Shown piece after piece: positions 53,347-61,615 of a DNA stretch of 64,000 bases; within the stretch, counting starts at the first letter, position 1; every line of letters begins with the position of its first letter. The notes below the pieces were generated by a model, which saw nothing but the letters and a program-made list of their open reading frames with translations, was not told the DNA's origin and searched no databases. The stretch covers positions 142,522 through 206,521 of the forward strand of contig CALUMG010000003.1 of assembly GCA_944321705.1 (NCBI GenBank). Direction: 5' to 3'. The DNA is from an uncultured Muribaculaceae bacterium (GTDB lineage Bacteria; Bacteroidota; Bacteroidia; Bacteroidales; Muribaculaceae). The position numbers and the translations under genes are program-made.

Positions 53347-54468
53347 TTACCGGTTTTTGTACATTTCTTCGTAATAGCGCTGGTAGTCGCCGCTGGTGAC
53401 GTTGTCCATCCACGCTTGGTTGTCGAGGTACCAGCGGACTGTACGCTCGATGCCTTCCTCAAACTGCAATGATGGCTCCCAGCCAAGCTCGCGGTGCAAC
53501 TTGCGCGAGTCGATGGCATAGCGCAGGTCGTGGCCTTTGCGGTCGGTGACATAGGTTATCAGATCCAAGTCCTCCCCCTCCTTGCGGCCAAGCAGACGGT
53601 CTACAGTGTTTATCAGCACCTTGATGATGTCGATGTTCTTCCATTCATTGAAACCGCCTATGTTATAGGTGTCGGCAATCTTGCCCTTGTGGAATATCAA
53701 GTCGATGGCGCGCGCGTGATCCTCAACGTAGAGCCAATCGCGCACGTTCTCTCCTTTGCCGTAGACGGGCAGCGGCTTGCGATGTCGTATGTTGTTGATG
53801 AACAGCGGTATCAACTTTTCCGGGAATTGATAGGGACCATAGTTGTTTGAGCAGTTGGTCACGATGGTAGGCATCCCGTAAGTGTCATGGAAAGCACGCA
53901 CGAAGTGGTCGCTACTCGCCTTCGATGCCGAATATGGGCTATGTGGATTGTACTTCGTCTCTTCGGTGAAAAACTTGTCGCCATACACCTCATGGGCCGA
54001 TATGTCGGAATGCAGTCCCTCGGGGTGCGTCAATTCAAGTGCTCCATAAACCTCGTCGGTCGAAATGTGGTAGAAACGCTTCCCTTCATAGTCCTCGGGC
54101 AGCGACTCCCAATAATTCTTTGCGGCTTGCAAGAGCGACAGTGTGCCAAGCACATTGGTCCGTGCAAACGTGAACGGGTCTTTTATCGAGCGGTCGACAT
54201 GACTTTCGGCAGCAAGGTGGATGATGCCGTCCACACGATAAGTGCTCATCAGCTCCTGCATCTTCTCAAAGTCGCAGATGTCGGCTTTCACAAATGTGTA
54301 GTTCGGCCTGTCCTCGATGTCCTTCAGGTTGGCAAGGTTGCCGGCATAAGTAAGTTTGTCGAGGTTGATGATGTGGTAATCGGGATATTTGTTTACCAGC
54401 AGCCTCACCACATGGCTGCCTATGAAACCGGCACCACCGGTAACTATAATATTGCGTTTAAATTCCAT
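53347..54468 (-). CDS. rfbB: dTDP-glucose 4,6-dehydratase
   Basis: This 373-aa extended SDR enzyme makes dTDP-4-keto-6-deoxyglucose. The NAD motif is VTGGAGFIGSHVVRLL at the N-terminus; ISTDEVYGAL, SPYSASKASSDHFVRAFHDT (catalytic YxxxK) and CSNNYGPYQFPEKLIP are family signatures. The ATG at 54468 (MEFKRNIIVTGG) is the natural start; a further 56 codons are open upstream but overlap rfbD in another frame. It is one step of dTDP-L-rhamnose synthesis within the capsule operon. Confidence 0.96.
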   Translation of the reverse strand: MEFKRNIIVTGGAGFIGSHVVRLLVNKYPDYHIINLDKLTYAGNLANLKDIEDRPNYTFVKADICDFEKMQELMSTYRVDGIIHLAAESHVDRSIKDPFTFARTNVLGTLSLLQAAKNYWESLPEDYEGKRFYHISTDEVYGALELTHPEGLHSDISAHEVYGDKFFTEETKYNPHSPYSASKASSDHFVRAFHDTYGMPTIVTNCSNNYGPYQFPEKLIPLFINNIRHRKPLPVYGKGENVRDWLYVEDHARAIDLIFHKGKIADTYNIGGFNEWKNIDIIKVLINTVDRLLGRKEGEDLDLITYVTDRKGHDLRYAIDSRKLHRELGWEPSLQFEEGIERTVRWYLDNQAWMDNVTSGDYQRYYEEMYKNR

Positions 54469-54485
54469 GATTGTTTCAATTAAAA

Positions 54486-55397
54486 TTATTTCAAAGCACC
54501 CATGTTGCTCATGCACTGTTTCAGCGAGTCGGTCCAATATGGGATTTTCAGGCCGAATGTTTGTTTGATTTTTGTCTTGTCGAGCACCGAATAGGCAGGA
54601 CGCTTCACCGGGCTTGGGAACTCGTCGCTGTGGCAAGGCTCAATGTCGCAAGCCGTGTTGCCGACCAATGCGGCAATTTCCTTGGTGAAGTCATACCATG
54701 AGCAGACACCCTCGTTGCTAAAGTGGTAAATGCCCGTCTTGCTGTATCCTCCATGAGGATTTTCAGCAGAATAATCAGCCAAAACGGCCTTGATAGCCAA
54801 TGCAAGATCGTAGGCGTAGGTTGGCGTGCCGGCTTGGTCGAACACAACCTTCAACGTCGGCTTCGAGGCTGTCAGGTTCAGCATTGTCTTGACAAAATTC
54901 CGTCCGAATTCAGAGTACAACCATGCCGTGCGCAGTATCACATAATCGCAACCTGCGGCCATCACATTCTGTTCGCCTTCAAGTTTCGTCTTGCCGTAGA
55001 CACCCGTAGGAGTGCCTTTTTGCTCCTCTCGGCACGGAGTGTTGTAAGGATCACCGCCAAACACATAGTCGGTGGAAACATGCACGAGCAATCCTCCGGC
55101 CTCTTTCATCACACCTGCCAATATCCCCGGCGCATCGGCATTGAGTTTATGGCACAAAGCCTCGTCGTTTTCTGCCTTGTCAACATTCGTGTATGCAGCA
55201 CAGTTCACTATGCACCTCACATCGTTCTCTTTCACCATGCGACTCACTGCATCGGCATCGGTGATGTCGAGCATGACGGTTTCAACCCCTTCTACCGGGA
55301 CGACATCGGTGAAAATGTAATAGTCGCCTGTCGTCTTAGCGATTATGCGCATCTCATTGCCAAGTTGGCCGTTTGCGCCTGTCACCAGTATATTCAT
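54486..55397 (-). CDS. rfbD: dTDP-4-dehydrorhamnose reductase
   Basis: This 303-aa SDR enzyme performs the last step to dTDP-L-rhamnose. Motifs: ILVTGANGQLGNEMR (cofactor loop), NCAAYTNVDKAENDEALC, HVSTDYVFGG and GVYGKTKLEGEQ (catalytic YxxxK), plus RTAWLYSEFGRNFVKTM. Length is normal. It lies 17 bp upstream of rfbB and 4 bp downstream of the acyltransferase gene. Confidence 0.96.
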   Translation of the reverse strand: MNILVTGANGQLGNEMRIIAKTTGDYYIFTDVVPVEGVETVMLDITDADAVSRMVKENDVRCIVNCAAYTNVDKAENDEALCHKLNADAPGILAGVMKEAGGLLVHVSTDYVFGGDPYNTPCREEQKGTPTGVYGKTKLEGEQNVMAAGCDYVILRTAWLYSEFGRNFVKTMLNLTASKPTLKVVFDQAGTPTYAYDLALAIKAVLADYSAENPHGGYSKTGIYHFSNEGVCSWYDFTKEIAALVGNTACDIEPCHSDEFPSPVKRPAYSVLDKTKIKQTFGLKIPYWTDSLKQCMSNMGALK

Positions 55398-55401
55398 ACT
55401 A

Positions 55402-56478
55402 TTATTGAATTTCTTGCCTTCGCAATTTTAATTTAATCCTATCATATATCATGCAGCCCATTATCGGCAAAGCAACGCCGACCACCGAATACAGCACCCA
55501 GAAAAACGCATTGTCCTGCATTATCACAGGGAAACTCGACAAAAGCTGCCAGTCATAGCCGTAGTGCCAAATCTTGACCATGCTCACCAATTTAAAGGCC
55601 ACAAGATACCATGTCATGACATATAGCGTTTTTGTGCCTATATAATCGAGGCAATCGGCCACACGGCCCTTAATGTCTGAACACAGGTTCATCATGCCTA
55701 CGGCACCTATCATGGAAATCATGAAATACATGAACACCTCAGCTCCAAGATTGTCAATCGCCAGCATCTCATATCCCTTACCCGAAATCCAGATGTACAA
55801 CAATACTACGCTCAACATTAACATGCCCACACGCATGTTGCGAAAAACTGTGACTTTTCGAAATATGAATCCGGCTAAGAAACAAGCCACCGACATTGAC
55901 GTATGACTTCCCATGAGTGGAATGTTTATCGGGAAATAGCGTCCGAAACTTGCTACTGCCAAACAAGCGATTATCATCACACCTGTTGCCGATAATTCAA
56001 TTATGCGGCTTCGTGCAGAACCCCAACCGAAATGGCTCTTGATTGCATGACGGCATGTCCACAAGAAACACAGCGAAATCATCGATGCCCAAAACAAATC
56101 CCTCAAGAACCAAAATGTCTTGAGCAATTCATCAGTGTCTCCAAACGCCACTGCGCCTACGGCCCGCAACGCCAGCGTCTGCCATGTGTAATGTTCATCA
56201 TATATGCCGCAACCGGCCAACAGATTATGAAACAGTAGAAAAATCAGCGACCACTTGACAAATGGCAGATAAAGGCTTTTGAGCCGTTTCTTCAAAAACA
56301 GTTTTTTGTTGTCGAGGTAATTAATGTCAAACAGATAACCTGACAGGAACAGGAACGTCGGCATAAGGAAAGCATAGATGAAGCGGTTCAACACGTCAGG
56401 GTCGCCGCTATGGCTTACGACCATCAATGTAATTCCTATGCCCTTTGCTATCGAAACACTTTTGTCATGACGCATCAT
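55402..56478 (-). CDS. Acyltransferase family 3 (OafA-like) membrane protein
   Basis: This 358-aa protein has about ten membrane helices and the Acyl_transf_3 pattern: HDKSVSIAKGIGITLMVVSH (catalytic-type His in VVSH), FLMPTFLFLSGYLFDINY and LKSLYLPFVKWSLI. It would transfer an acetyl or similar group to a sugar of the capsule repeat. It is inserted between rfbD and rfbC, an unusual place that splits the rhamnose cassette. It is intact, in contrast to the frame-broken acyltransferase at 26.4 kb. Two adjacent ATGs (56478, 56475) are possible. Confidence 0.85.
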   Translation of the reverse strand: MMRHDKSVSIAKGIGITLMVVSHSGDPDVLNRFIYAFLMPTFLFLSGYLFDINYLDNKKLFLKKRLKSLYLPFVKWSLIFLLFHNLLAGCGIYDEHYTWQTLALRAVGAVAFGDTDELLKTFWFLRDLFWASMISLCFLWTCRHAIKSHFGWGSARSRIIELSATGVMIIACLAVASFGRYFPINIPLMGSHTSMSVACFLAGFIFRKVTVFRNMRVGMLMLSVVLLYIWISGKGYEMLAIDNLGAEVFMYFMISMIGAVGMMNLCSDIKGRVADCLDYIGTKTLYVMTWYLVAFKLVSMVKIWHYGYDWQLLSSFPVIMQDNAFFWVLYSVVGVALPIMGCMIYDRIKLKLRRQEIQ

Positions 56479-56573
56479 TCAGTCGAGATTGAGAAATTAA
56501 TTCACTAAGATTGCCTTTTACTTGTAAAAGTACAAAAAACACTTGTGAATTTCTCTTTCCCCACTTAAGCGAT

Positions 56574-57146
56574 TTACTTGTAAAGATCTTCGTTGATGTC
56601 GAATGGTGAGTCAAAATCTTTCAGCAACGGATGATGCTTGTCTTTCTCGCTTAAAATTGCCTTCTCTACAGGAATGCGCCAGTCGATGCCAAGGCTGTCG
56701 TCACACAGCTGTATGCCGCCGTCGGCCTGCGGAGCATAGAAATTGTCGCATTTGTACTGAAACACTGCCGTAGGCGAAAGCACCGCAAATCCATGCGCGA
56801 AACCACGTGGAATGAAGAACTGGCGGTGATTCTCCTCGCTCAATTCCACAGCTACATGCCGCCCGTAAGTCGGTGAACCTTTACGAATATCGACAGCTAC
56901 GTCAAGTACTGTGCCGCGCACGCAACGCACCAGTTTGCTTTGGGTGAACGGAGGACGCTGGAAGTGCAATCCACGCATAACGCCATAGCTCGACATACTT
57001 TCATTATCCTGTACGAAATCGATGTGGCGCACTTTTTCATCAAATTCCCGTTGCGAAAACGATTCAAAGAAATATCCGCGCTCGTCACGGAATATGCGCG
57101 GTTCAATAATAACCACGCCTTCTATGTCAGTCTTAATTACATTCAT
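56574..57146 (-). CDS. rfbC: dTDP-4-dehydrorhamnose 3,5-epimerase
   Basis: This 190-aa cupin enzyme epimerises C3 and C5 of dTDP-4-keto-6-deoxyglucose. Signatures: IFRDERGYFFESFSQREF, FVQDNESMSSYGVMRGLHFQ (active-site His), VRCVRGTVLDVAVDIRKGSP, FFIPRGFAHGFAVLSPTAVF and QYKCDNFYAPQADGG. Length is normal. It starts 8 bp after rfbA ends. Confidence 0.96.
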   Translation of the reverse strand: MNVIKTDIEGVVIIEPRIFRDERGYFFESFSQREFDEKVRHIDFVQDNESMSSYGVMRGLHFQRPPFTQSKLVRCVRGTVLDVAVDIRKGSPTYGRHVAVELSEENHRQFFIPRGFAHGFAVLSPTAVFQYKCDNFYAPQADGGIQLCDDSLGIDWRIPVEKAILSEKDKHHPLLKDFDSPFDINEDLYK

Positions 57147-57154
57147 GATTTCTT

Positions 57155-58060
57155 TCAGTCAAGATTTTCCTTACCGGTCTGCTCAACCTCGTTTATTACT
57201 TTCATCAAATACTGCCCGTACTGGTTCTTCAGCATGGGACGAGCTATTTCTGCCATACGTTCCTTGCTTATCCATCCTTTGCGATAAGCAATACCTTCAA
57301 GACAGGCAATCTTCAGTCCTTGACGTTTTTCTATTACCTCTACAAATATTGATGCGTCGGCAAGCGAGTCGTGCGTGCCGGTGTCGAGCCATGCAAATCC
57401 GCGACCGAGTGTCATGACTTTTAATTCACCTTTTTGGAGATACTCTTGGTTAACTGCCGTGATTTCCAATTCCCCGCGTGCCGACGGCTTGATGTTTTTT
57501 GCAATCTCCACTACGCTGTTGGGATAGAAATACAACCCCACGACGGCGTAATTTGACTTAGGTTTGGCCGGTTTTTCCTCAATCGACAAGCAATTGCCAT
57601 CGGCATCAAACTCGGCAACGCCATAACGCTCAGGATCATCTACCCAATAACCAAAGACCGTAGCCCGGTTGCAATTTTCTGCATTCTCAACGGCTTCTTT
57701 CAGCAATTTCGAGAAACCTGTGCCATGAAAAATATTGTCACCAAGCACAAGGCACACCGAATCATCGCCTATAAACTGCTCTCCTATGATAAATGCTTGT
57801 GCCAACCCGTCGGGCGATGGCTGCTCAGCATACTCGAAATGCACGCCATAGTCACTACCGTCTCCCAGCAATCTGCGGAATCCCGGCAAATCCTGTGGAG
57901 TCGAAATTATCAAAATTTCCCTAATGCCGGCAAGCATAAGTACCGAAATCGGATAATAAACCATCGGCTTATCGTAGATGGGCAACAACTGTTTGCTGAC
58001 GCCTTTCGTAATCGGATAAAGCCGAGTTCCCGAACCTCCGGCCAATACTATTCCTTTCAT
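57155..58060 (-). CDS. rfbA: Glucose-1-phosphate thymidylyltransferase
   Basis: This 301-aa nucleotidyltransferase makes dTDP-glucose from glucose-1-phosphate and dTTP, the first step to dTDP-rhamnose. The opening [50 protein letters not shown] and [19 protein letters not shown] are diagnostic. Length is standard. It is the first sugar-nucleotide gene of the operon, about 280 bp downstream of the small unknown gene. I see no promoter in that gap, which agrees with one long transcript starting before the UpxY-like gene. Confidence 0.96.
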   Translation of the reverse strand: MKGIVLAGGSGTRLYPITKGVSKQLLPIYDKPMVYYPISVLMLAGIREILIISTPQDLPGFRRLLGDGSDYGVHFEYAEQPSPDGLAQAFIIGEQFIGDDSVCLVLGDNIFHGTGFSKLLKEAVENAENCNRATVFGYWVDDPERYGVAEFDADGNCLSIEEKPAKPKSNYAVVGLYFYPNSVVEIAKNIKPSARGELEITAVNQEYLQKGELKVMTLGRGFAWLDTGTHDSLADASIFVEVIEKRQGLKIACLEGIAYRKGWISKERMAEIARPMLKNQYGQYLMKVINEVEQTGKENLD

Positions 58061-58341
58061 AATCTTATTTTATTTCTAATGTTTTTCACCACGACAGTTT
58101 CTATCCAATTCATGGATAGAAAAACCAATTAATTCAGAATGATACGATACAAGAATTTACATTATAGACTCTACACTAAAAATCAGGACGCTGCGACAAA
58201 CACTCCGAAACGGAACGCTCGTCGGCATTTTATTTTGCAAACGAATAATCTGTGAAGATTTGGCATTTTATTCTCTAATGAGACTGGATTATATTGCTCG
58301 CATGTCGACATTGCCACGCACGACAACTCCGACCGACACAC

Positions 58342-58755
58342 TCAATTTCTGGCCAATCTTGCCAACGACACGTCAGATAGGAGATCCTTGACATTGCGCC
58401 TGTGCCATTTCGAATAACGGCTTCCCGGCAATCCATCGACGATGTAGATTCTTCGATCCGCCTCCCGGTAGCAACATTCCAAGCTCCGAGTCACGGCATC
58501 AAAGTCACGCTTCTCCAACCCGGCTGCAACCACTGGGAAAGGGACATTGACAATCCTCATAGGCATCACCGCCGCGTTGGCGTACATCGTACACAGCTTG
58601 AATGCCGACTTCTCAAAAGCCATCCAGTAATTTCCAGTGTCATATAAGTACATGAACCGGTCATTGCAGCTTTCTTTCATAAGGATTTCTTTTATTTCCT
58701 TCCCTATCAAATCGAGCAATTTATATCCTGAACTATTTCTTTCCTGTTTAATCAT
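58342..58755 (-). CDS. Unknown protein in the position of UpxZ
   Basis: This 137-aa protein is mainly helical and basic (LLDLIGKEIKEILMKESCND, YMAF-like NYWMAFEKSAFKLCTMYANA, DAVTRSLECCYREADRRIYI). No signal peptide or membrane segment is seen. I do not recognise the family. It starts 9 bp after the UpxY-like gene, the place where Bacteroides fragilis capsule loci carry UpxZ, an inhibitor of other loci's UpxY proteins. The sequence as I recall UpxZ is not similar, so an equivalent role is only a positional inference. Confidence 0.55.
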   Translation of the reverse strand: MIKQERNSSGYKLLDLIGKEIKEILMKESCNDRFMYLYDTGNYWMAFEKSAFKLCTMYANAAVMPMRIVNVPFPVVAAGLEKRDFDAVTRSLECCYREADRRIYIVDGLPGSRYSKWHRRNVKDLLSDVSLARLARN

Positions 58756-58764
58756 ACTATTTTT

Positions 58765-59391
58765 TCAAAGCAACTGTATATACTCCGGCTCAACTTCCAC
58801 GGCCGCGGCCAGCAACAACGGCAATTCCACAAACAGCCGCTTAGTTTTCGAACCTCGCGTGGTCACAAGGTTTCCTTCATATCCGTTCAACTGTCCGCCC
58901 ACAATCCTTATTCGGCGATTATACATTTCGGGCGTAATTTCATCAGGGCGATAATAACGCGGAAACTTCGACGACTCCACGACGCGAATAAACCTTTCCA
59001 TTTCTTCCTTGCGCACCGTCATGGGTTCTCGGTTGGTATTCCGCAAATAACGATACTGGAATGTATTCACTCTCTCCACAATGGGGTCAATGATCTCCCG
59101 TGTGTCATACACAAATATCAAATCTTGCATGAACGGGACTTCCACAGCTTCACGTCGGCCATTGCGCACCATCAATTTCGTCACCATGGGCGTGAAATAC
59201 CTCAATTTAAGCTCCTTCAACATCAAGTAAGCCGGATGACGAGCATTACTGCGAGTCAGGTCTCGCATGACAAACCACTGCCTGTCATCTTTGATGACTT
59301 CCCTGGTTTTCAGTTTGCAAGTTTCATTAACATCGCTCAAAGGAATCTCGATCATTTCGACAAAGCTCAATTCGCCCAATCCTGCAAGCAT
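58765..59391 (-). CDS. UpxY-family NusG-like transcription antiterminator
   Basis: This 208-aa protein has an N-terminal NusG-like domain (DRQWFVMRDLTRSNARHPAY, LKELKLRYFTPMVTKLMVRN, VPFMQDLIFVYD) and a C-terminal KOW domain (residues about 160-205: NRRIRIVGGQLNGYEGNLVT). UpxY proteins of B. fragilis are encoded first in each capsule operon and let RNA polymerase pass terminators in the operon's own leader. The same order and a leader terminator (59433-59455) are seen here. ATG 59391 is chosen; Met13 is an alternative. The first gene of the capsule operon. Confidence 0.85.
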   Translation of the reverse strand: MLAGLGELSFVEMIEIPLSDVNETCKLKTREVIKDDRQWFVMRDLTRSNARHPAYLMLKELKLRYFTPMVTKLMVRNGRREAVEVPFMQDLIFVYDTREIIDPIVERVNTFQYRYLRNTNREPMTVRKEEMERFIRVVESSKFPRYYRPDEITPEMYNRRIRIVGGQLNGYEGNLVTTRGSKTKRLFVELPLLLAAAVEVEPEYIQLL

Positions 59392-59432
59392 TCATCTCTA
59401 TCTGAAACACAAGCAGTTACAATGCATTTAGT

Positions 59433-59455
59433 AAAAAGTTCGGGAAAACTTCCCG
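59433..59455 (-). terminator. Leader terminator upstream of the UpxY-like gene
   Basis: On the minus strand CGGGAA-gtt-TTCCCG (plus-strand 59441-59455) is followed by AACTTTTTAC. It lies about 40-60 bases before the start codon of the antiterminator gene, a position suited to UpxY control. Confidence 0.6.
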
Positions 59456-59540
59456 TCATCAAATACTTTATCATACTTTATCTCCTAAGGCTCTGTCTAA
59501 TAAGTTCCTTCAAGAGATTCTGACTAAATTGTCCAAATGA

Positions 59541-59561
59541 ATCTCTCTTAACAAGAGAGAT
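59541..59561. repeat. Perfect 9-bp inverted repeat in the capsule leader
   Basis: ATCTCTCTT (59541-59549), loop aac, AAGAGAGAT (59553-59561). No T-run follows on either strand, so it is more likely a structure or protein site than a terminator. It could be part of an UpxY recognition region. Confidence 0.6.
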
Positions 59562-59711
59562 GTTTACGACATACGCTAAAAATCGCTGCAATACCACCCT
59601 CAAGCACGGCTGCCAATCGGCAAAAAAATCACAATCCCCTCAAAAAACACATAACCGATAATACCAATCCAAGAATGATTAATTGCATGTGATTGGCATG
59701 TCATCTATAAC

Positions 59712-59740
59712 GGCTATCGGTGCTACCGATGGCCATTTTT
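59712..59740 (+). terminator. Plus-strand terminator-like hairpin with no gene before it
   Basis: GGCTATCGGT (59712-59721) pairs with ACCGATGGCC (59725-59734) using one U-G wobble that exists only in plus-strand RNA; ATTTTT follows. No plus-strand gene lies upstream before asnS, 14 kb away. The rest of 59392-59929 holds no gene I can support and no recognisable TAnnTTTG promoter on either strand. Confidence 0.5.
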
Positions 59741-59929
59741 GCCTTAAATATCCATTCCAAATGCTTGTGAACAGACAGCACAAACATGACATTACCTCAT
59801 AAGAAATTATAACTCAACCATCTAACGCAAAATCAATCTTCTCTTTGCAACTCGGCAAAAATCGCCACTTCCGAATATCGTTATTGATAGATTCCTTAAC
59901 AATCGCTTTATTTTATTTTTTCGCGTTCA

Positions 59930-59937
59930 TAATTTTG
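59930..59937 (+). promoter_or_regulatory. -7 element TAATTTTG for the small protein-ThrE operon
   Basis: A perfect TAnnTTTG 44 bases before the ATG at 59982. No -33 TTG is clear in the T-rich stretch upstream. Confidence 0.5.
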
Positions 59938-59981
59938 CACCCGTAAAAACAAGAGAACTTATAACTTTAATTCATGTAATT

Positions 59982-60149
59982 ATGGATAGTCACATTGCTC
60001 TGATATGGTGGAGCACAATAGGGATTGTTTTATTGGGAATGATATTTCGTTGCATCTACAAGTTCAACAAGAATTCCAATCATTTCAAGCCGATAGAAAT
60101 AAATCTTAATGACGACGTAACAAGCGACTTGGACGATGATGACTGCTGA
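59982..60149 (+). CDS. Small single-pass membrane protein, 55 aa
   Basis: From ATG 59982 to TGA 60149 the frame encodes one transmembrane helix (HIALIWWSTIGIVLLGMIF), a short basic stretch (RCIYKFNKNSNHFK) and an acidic tail (LNDDVTSDLDDDDC). The promoter upstream and the 14-bp overlap with the ThrE gene make it likely to be translated, with coupling to the exporter. I do not recognise a family; a small accessory subunit or leader of the exporter is a guess. Confidence 0.5.
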   Translation: MDSHIALIWWSTIGIVLLGMIFRCIYKFNKNSNHFKPIEINLNDDVTSDLDDDDC

Positions 60150-60945
60150 GAACATGTGCGAAAATCGCGTTGACAACACACACGACATGCTGAAGCAGAA
60201 GTGCCAGTTCATTTCCACCTATGCGGCAACAATGCTCGGATGCGGTGCGACATGCATTCGCATAAGGAAGAATGTCGGACGCATAGCGCAATCATTCGAA
60301 ACCGATGTAGAAATGACAATACTGCCGGCCCACATCATATTGACACTGTGGGACCTGCAGCACACCCACTCCTACAACTGCACCGTCAGGCCGATAGGTG
60401 GGAGCATCGACTTCAGCCGCAACATCAAGTTGAGCAAATTAAGCTGGGACATCGTGGAAAAACGCATCCCGTGTGAAAAGGCCATGCAACTATATGACAG
60501 GATAATGCTCGACAAGCCTCTCAACAAATGGACCGTGCTATTGCTCGCATCTGCCGCCAACGCCTCTTTCTGCCGGCTGTTCGGCGGCGACTTCCATGCC
60601 GTGGGAATCGTGTTCATCGCCACACTTGTAGGATTCCTGTTGAAGCAGATTCTGATTGAAGACAAAGTGGACATACGCATAACGACAATCGCGTCGGCAT
60701 TTGTGGCATCGGTGATAGGTGCCGCCGGATATGTGTTCAACTTGACAGGCACTCCCGACCTCGCGCTCGGAACAAGCGTGCTTTATCTCGTGCCGGGGAT
60801 TCCTTACATCAACTCGGTGAGCGACCTCATCGCCCACCATTACCTATGTTCGTTCAGCCGCTTCATGCAAGCCGTCATACTGACAGTATGCCTTTCATTA
60901 GGACTATGCGGTGGCATGTACCTGATGCAGATGCAATGGTTTTAA
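60136..60945 (+). CDS. Threonine/serine exporter ThrE, N-terminal-domain protein
   Basis: This 269-aa protein corresponds to the ThrE (DUF1212) half. It has a cytoplasmic N-terminal domain (residues about 1-120: FISTYAATMLGCGATCIRIR, ILTLWDLQHTHSYNCTVRPI) and about five membrane helices with FCRLFGGDFHAVGIVFIATL and LYLVPGIPYINSVSDLIAHH, a family signature. Together with the next gene it would form the full exporter of threonine and serine. The ATG at 60136 overlaps the small upstream gene by 14 bp; ATG 60139 is equally possible. Confidence 0.88.
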   Translation: MMTAENMCENRVDNTHDMLKQKCQFISTYAATMLGCGATCIRIRKNVGRIAQSFETDVEMTILPAHIILTLWDLQHTHSYNCTVRPIGGSIDFSRNIKLSKLSWDIVEKRIPCEKAMQLYDRIMLDKPLNKWTVLLLASAANASFCRLFGGDFHAVGIVFIATLVGFLLKQILIEDKVDIRITTIASAFVASVIGAAGYVFNLTGTPDLALGTSVLYLVPGIPYINSVSDLIAHHYLCSFSRFMQAVILTVCLSLGLCGGMYLMQMQWF

Positions 60946-60970
60946 CTTTTCATAGTACATAATTTTAAGC

Positions 60971-61471
60971 ATGGAACTGTTCATAAACATTATACAAGAC
61001 ATCATATTCTCGGCAATCGCTGCAATCGGATTTGCAAGCATCAGCAACACGCCGCCATCGGCCATGCGTTATTGTGCCCTGCTTGCCGCTATCGGACACT
61101 GCATCAGGTTTCTGCTCATGGGCGAACTCAATGTCCACATCATCGTTGCAAGCACCTTGGCTGCAATCATCATCGGCTCTCTTGCCATAATTTTCGCGCC
61201 ACGCGCCAAATGTCCCCCCGAAACATTCTCTTTCCCGGCATTGTTGCCGATGATTCCAGGCATGTACGCCTATCGTGCCGTGCAAGGCCTCGTGATGTGC
61301 CTGTCATCCTCGGTCGAAAGCACTTTCAACCACTATTCCTACCTCATGTGGTTTAACGGATTGACTTGCGTGATCGTCATAACAGGCATGGTAATCGGCG
61401 TAACCCTCCCCATATTCATATTCAAGCGTATATCCTTCAGTGCGACACGCGATGCAAATTCCGATAATTGA
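60971..61471 (+). CDS. Threonine/serine exporter, second half (ThrE_2/DUF3815)
   Basis: This 166-aa protein has about five membrane helices: FINIIQDIIFSAIAAIGFAS, FSFPALLPMIPGMYAYRAVQ and the C-terminal VIVITGMVIGVTLPIFIFKR. The PALLPMIPG-Y-YRA motif is typical of DUF3815, the second half of split ThrE exporters. It lies 25 bp after the first half, so both halves make one transporter. Confidence 0.88.
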   Translation: MELFINIIQDIIFSAIAAIGFASISNTPPSAMRYCALLAAIGHCIRFLLMGELNVHIIVASTLAAIIIGSLAIIFAPRAKCPPETFSFPALLPMIPGMYAYRAVQGLVMCLSSSVESTFNHYSYLMWFNGLTCVIVITGMVIGVTLPIFIFKRISFSATRDANSDN

Positions 61472-61575
61472 AAAAACAAACAGGTTCATTTCTTCCATTG
61501 CACACGACTTGCACTATCTTTCCATAAAATAGGCTACAGTTCAGCAGAGCCAATCATAAAAACGTCGTTTTTTGC

Positions 61576-61609
61576 TTGGCTCTGCGTCCACCTTGCACTA
61601 TCTTTGCAA
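61576..61609 (+). promoter_or_regulatory. lysR-type gene promoter overlapping a palindrome
   Basis: TTG (61576-61578), 20 bp, then TATCTTTG (61599-61606) is a full promoter. The palindrome TTGCA-N7-TGCAA (61593-61609), a typical LysR-family T-N11-A box, overlaps the -7 element, which would allow autorepression. The transcript start would be only about 3-5 nt before the ATG at 61616. The 14-mer CTTGCACTATCTTT also occurs at 61508-61521. Confidence 0.6.
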
Positions 61610-61615
61610 ACACAT

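Noticed and set aside
59392..59981. Invertible capsule promoter of the B. fragilis kind
   Set aside because: I found no pair of long inverted repeats flanking a promoter and no invertase gene; the 9-bp inverted repeat at 59541 has only a 3-nt loop.
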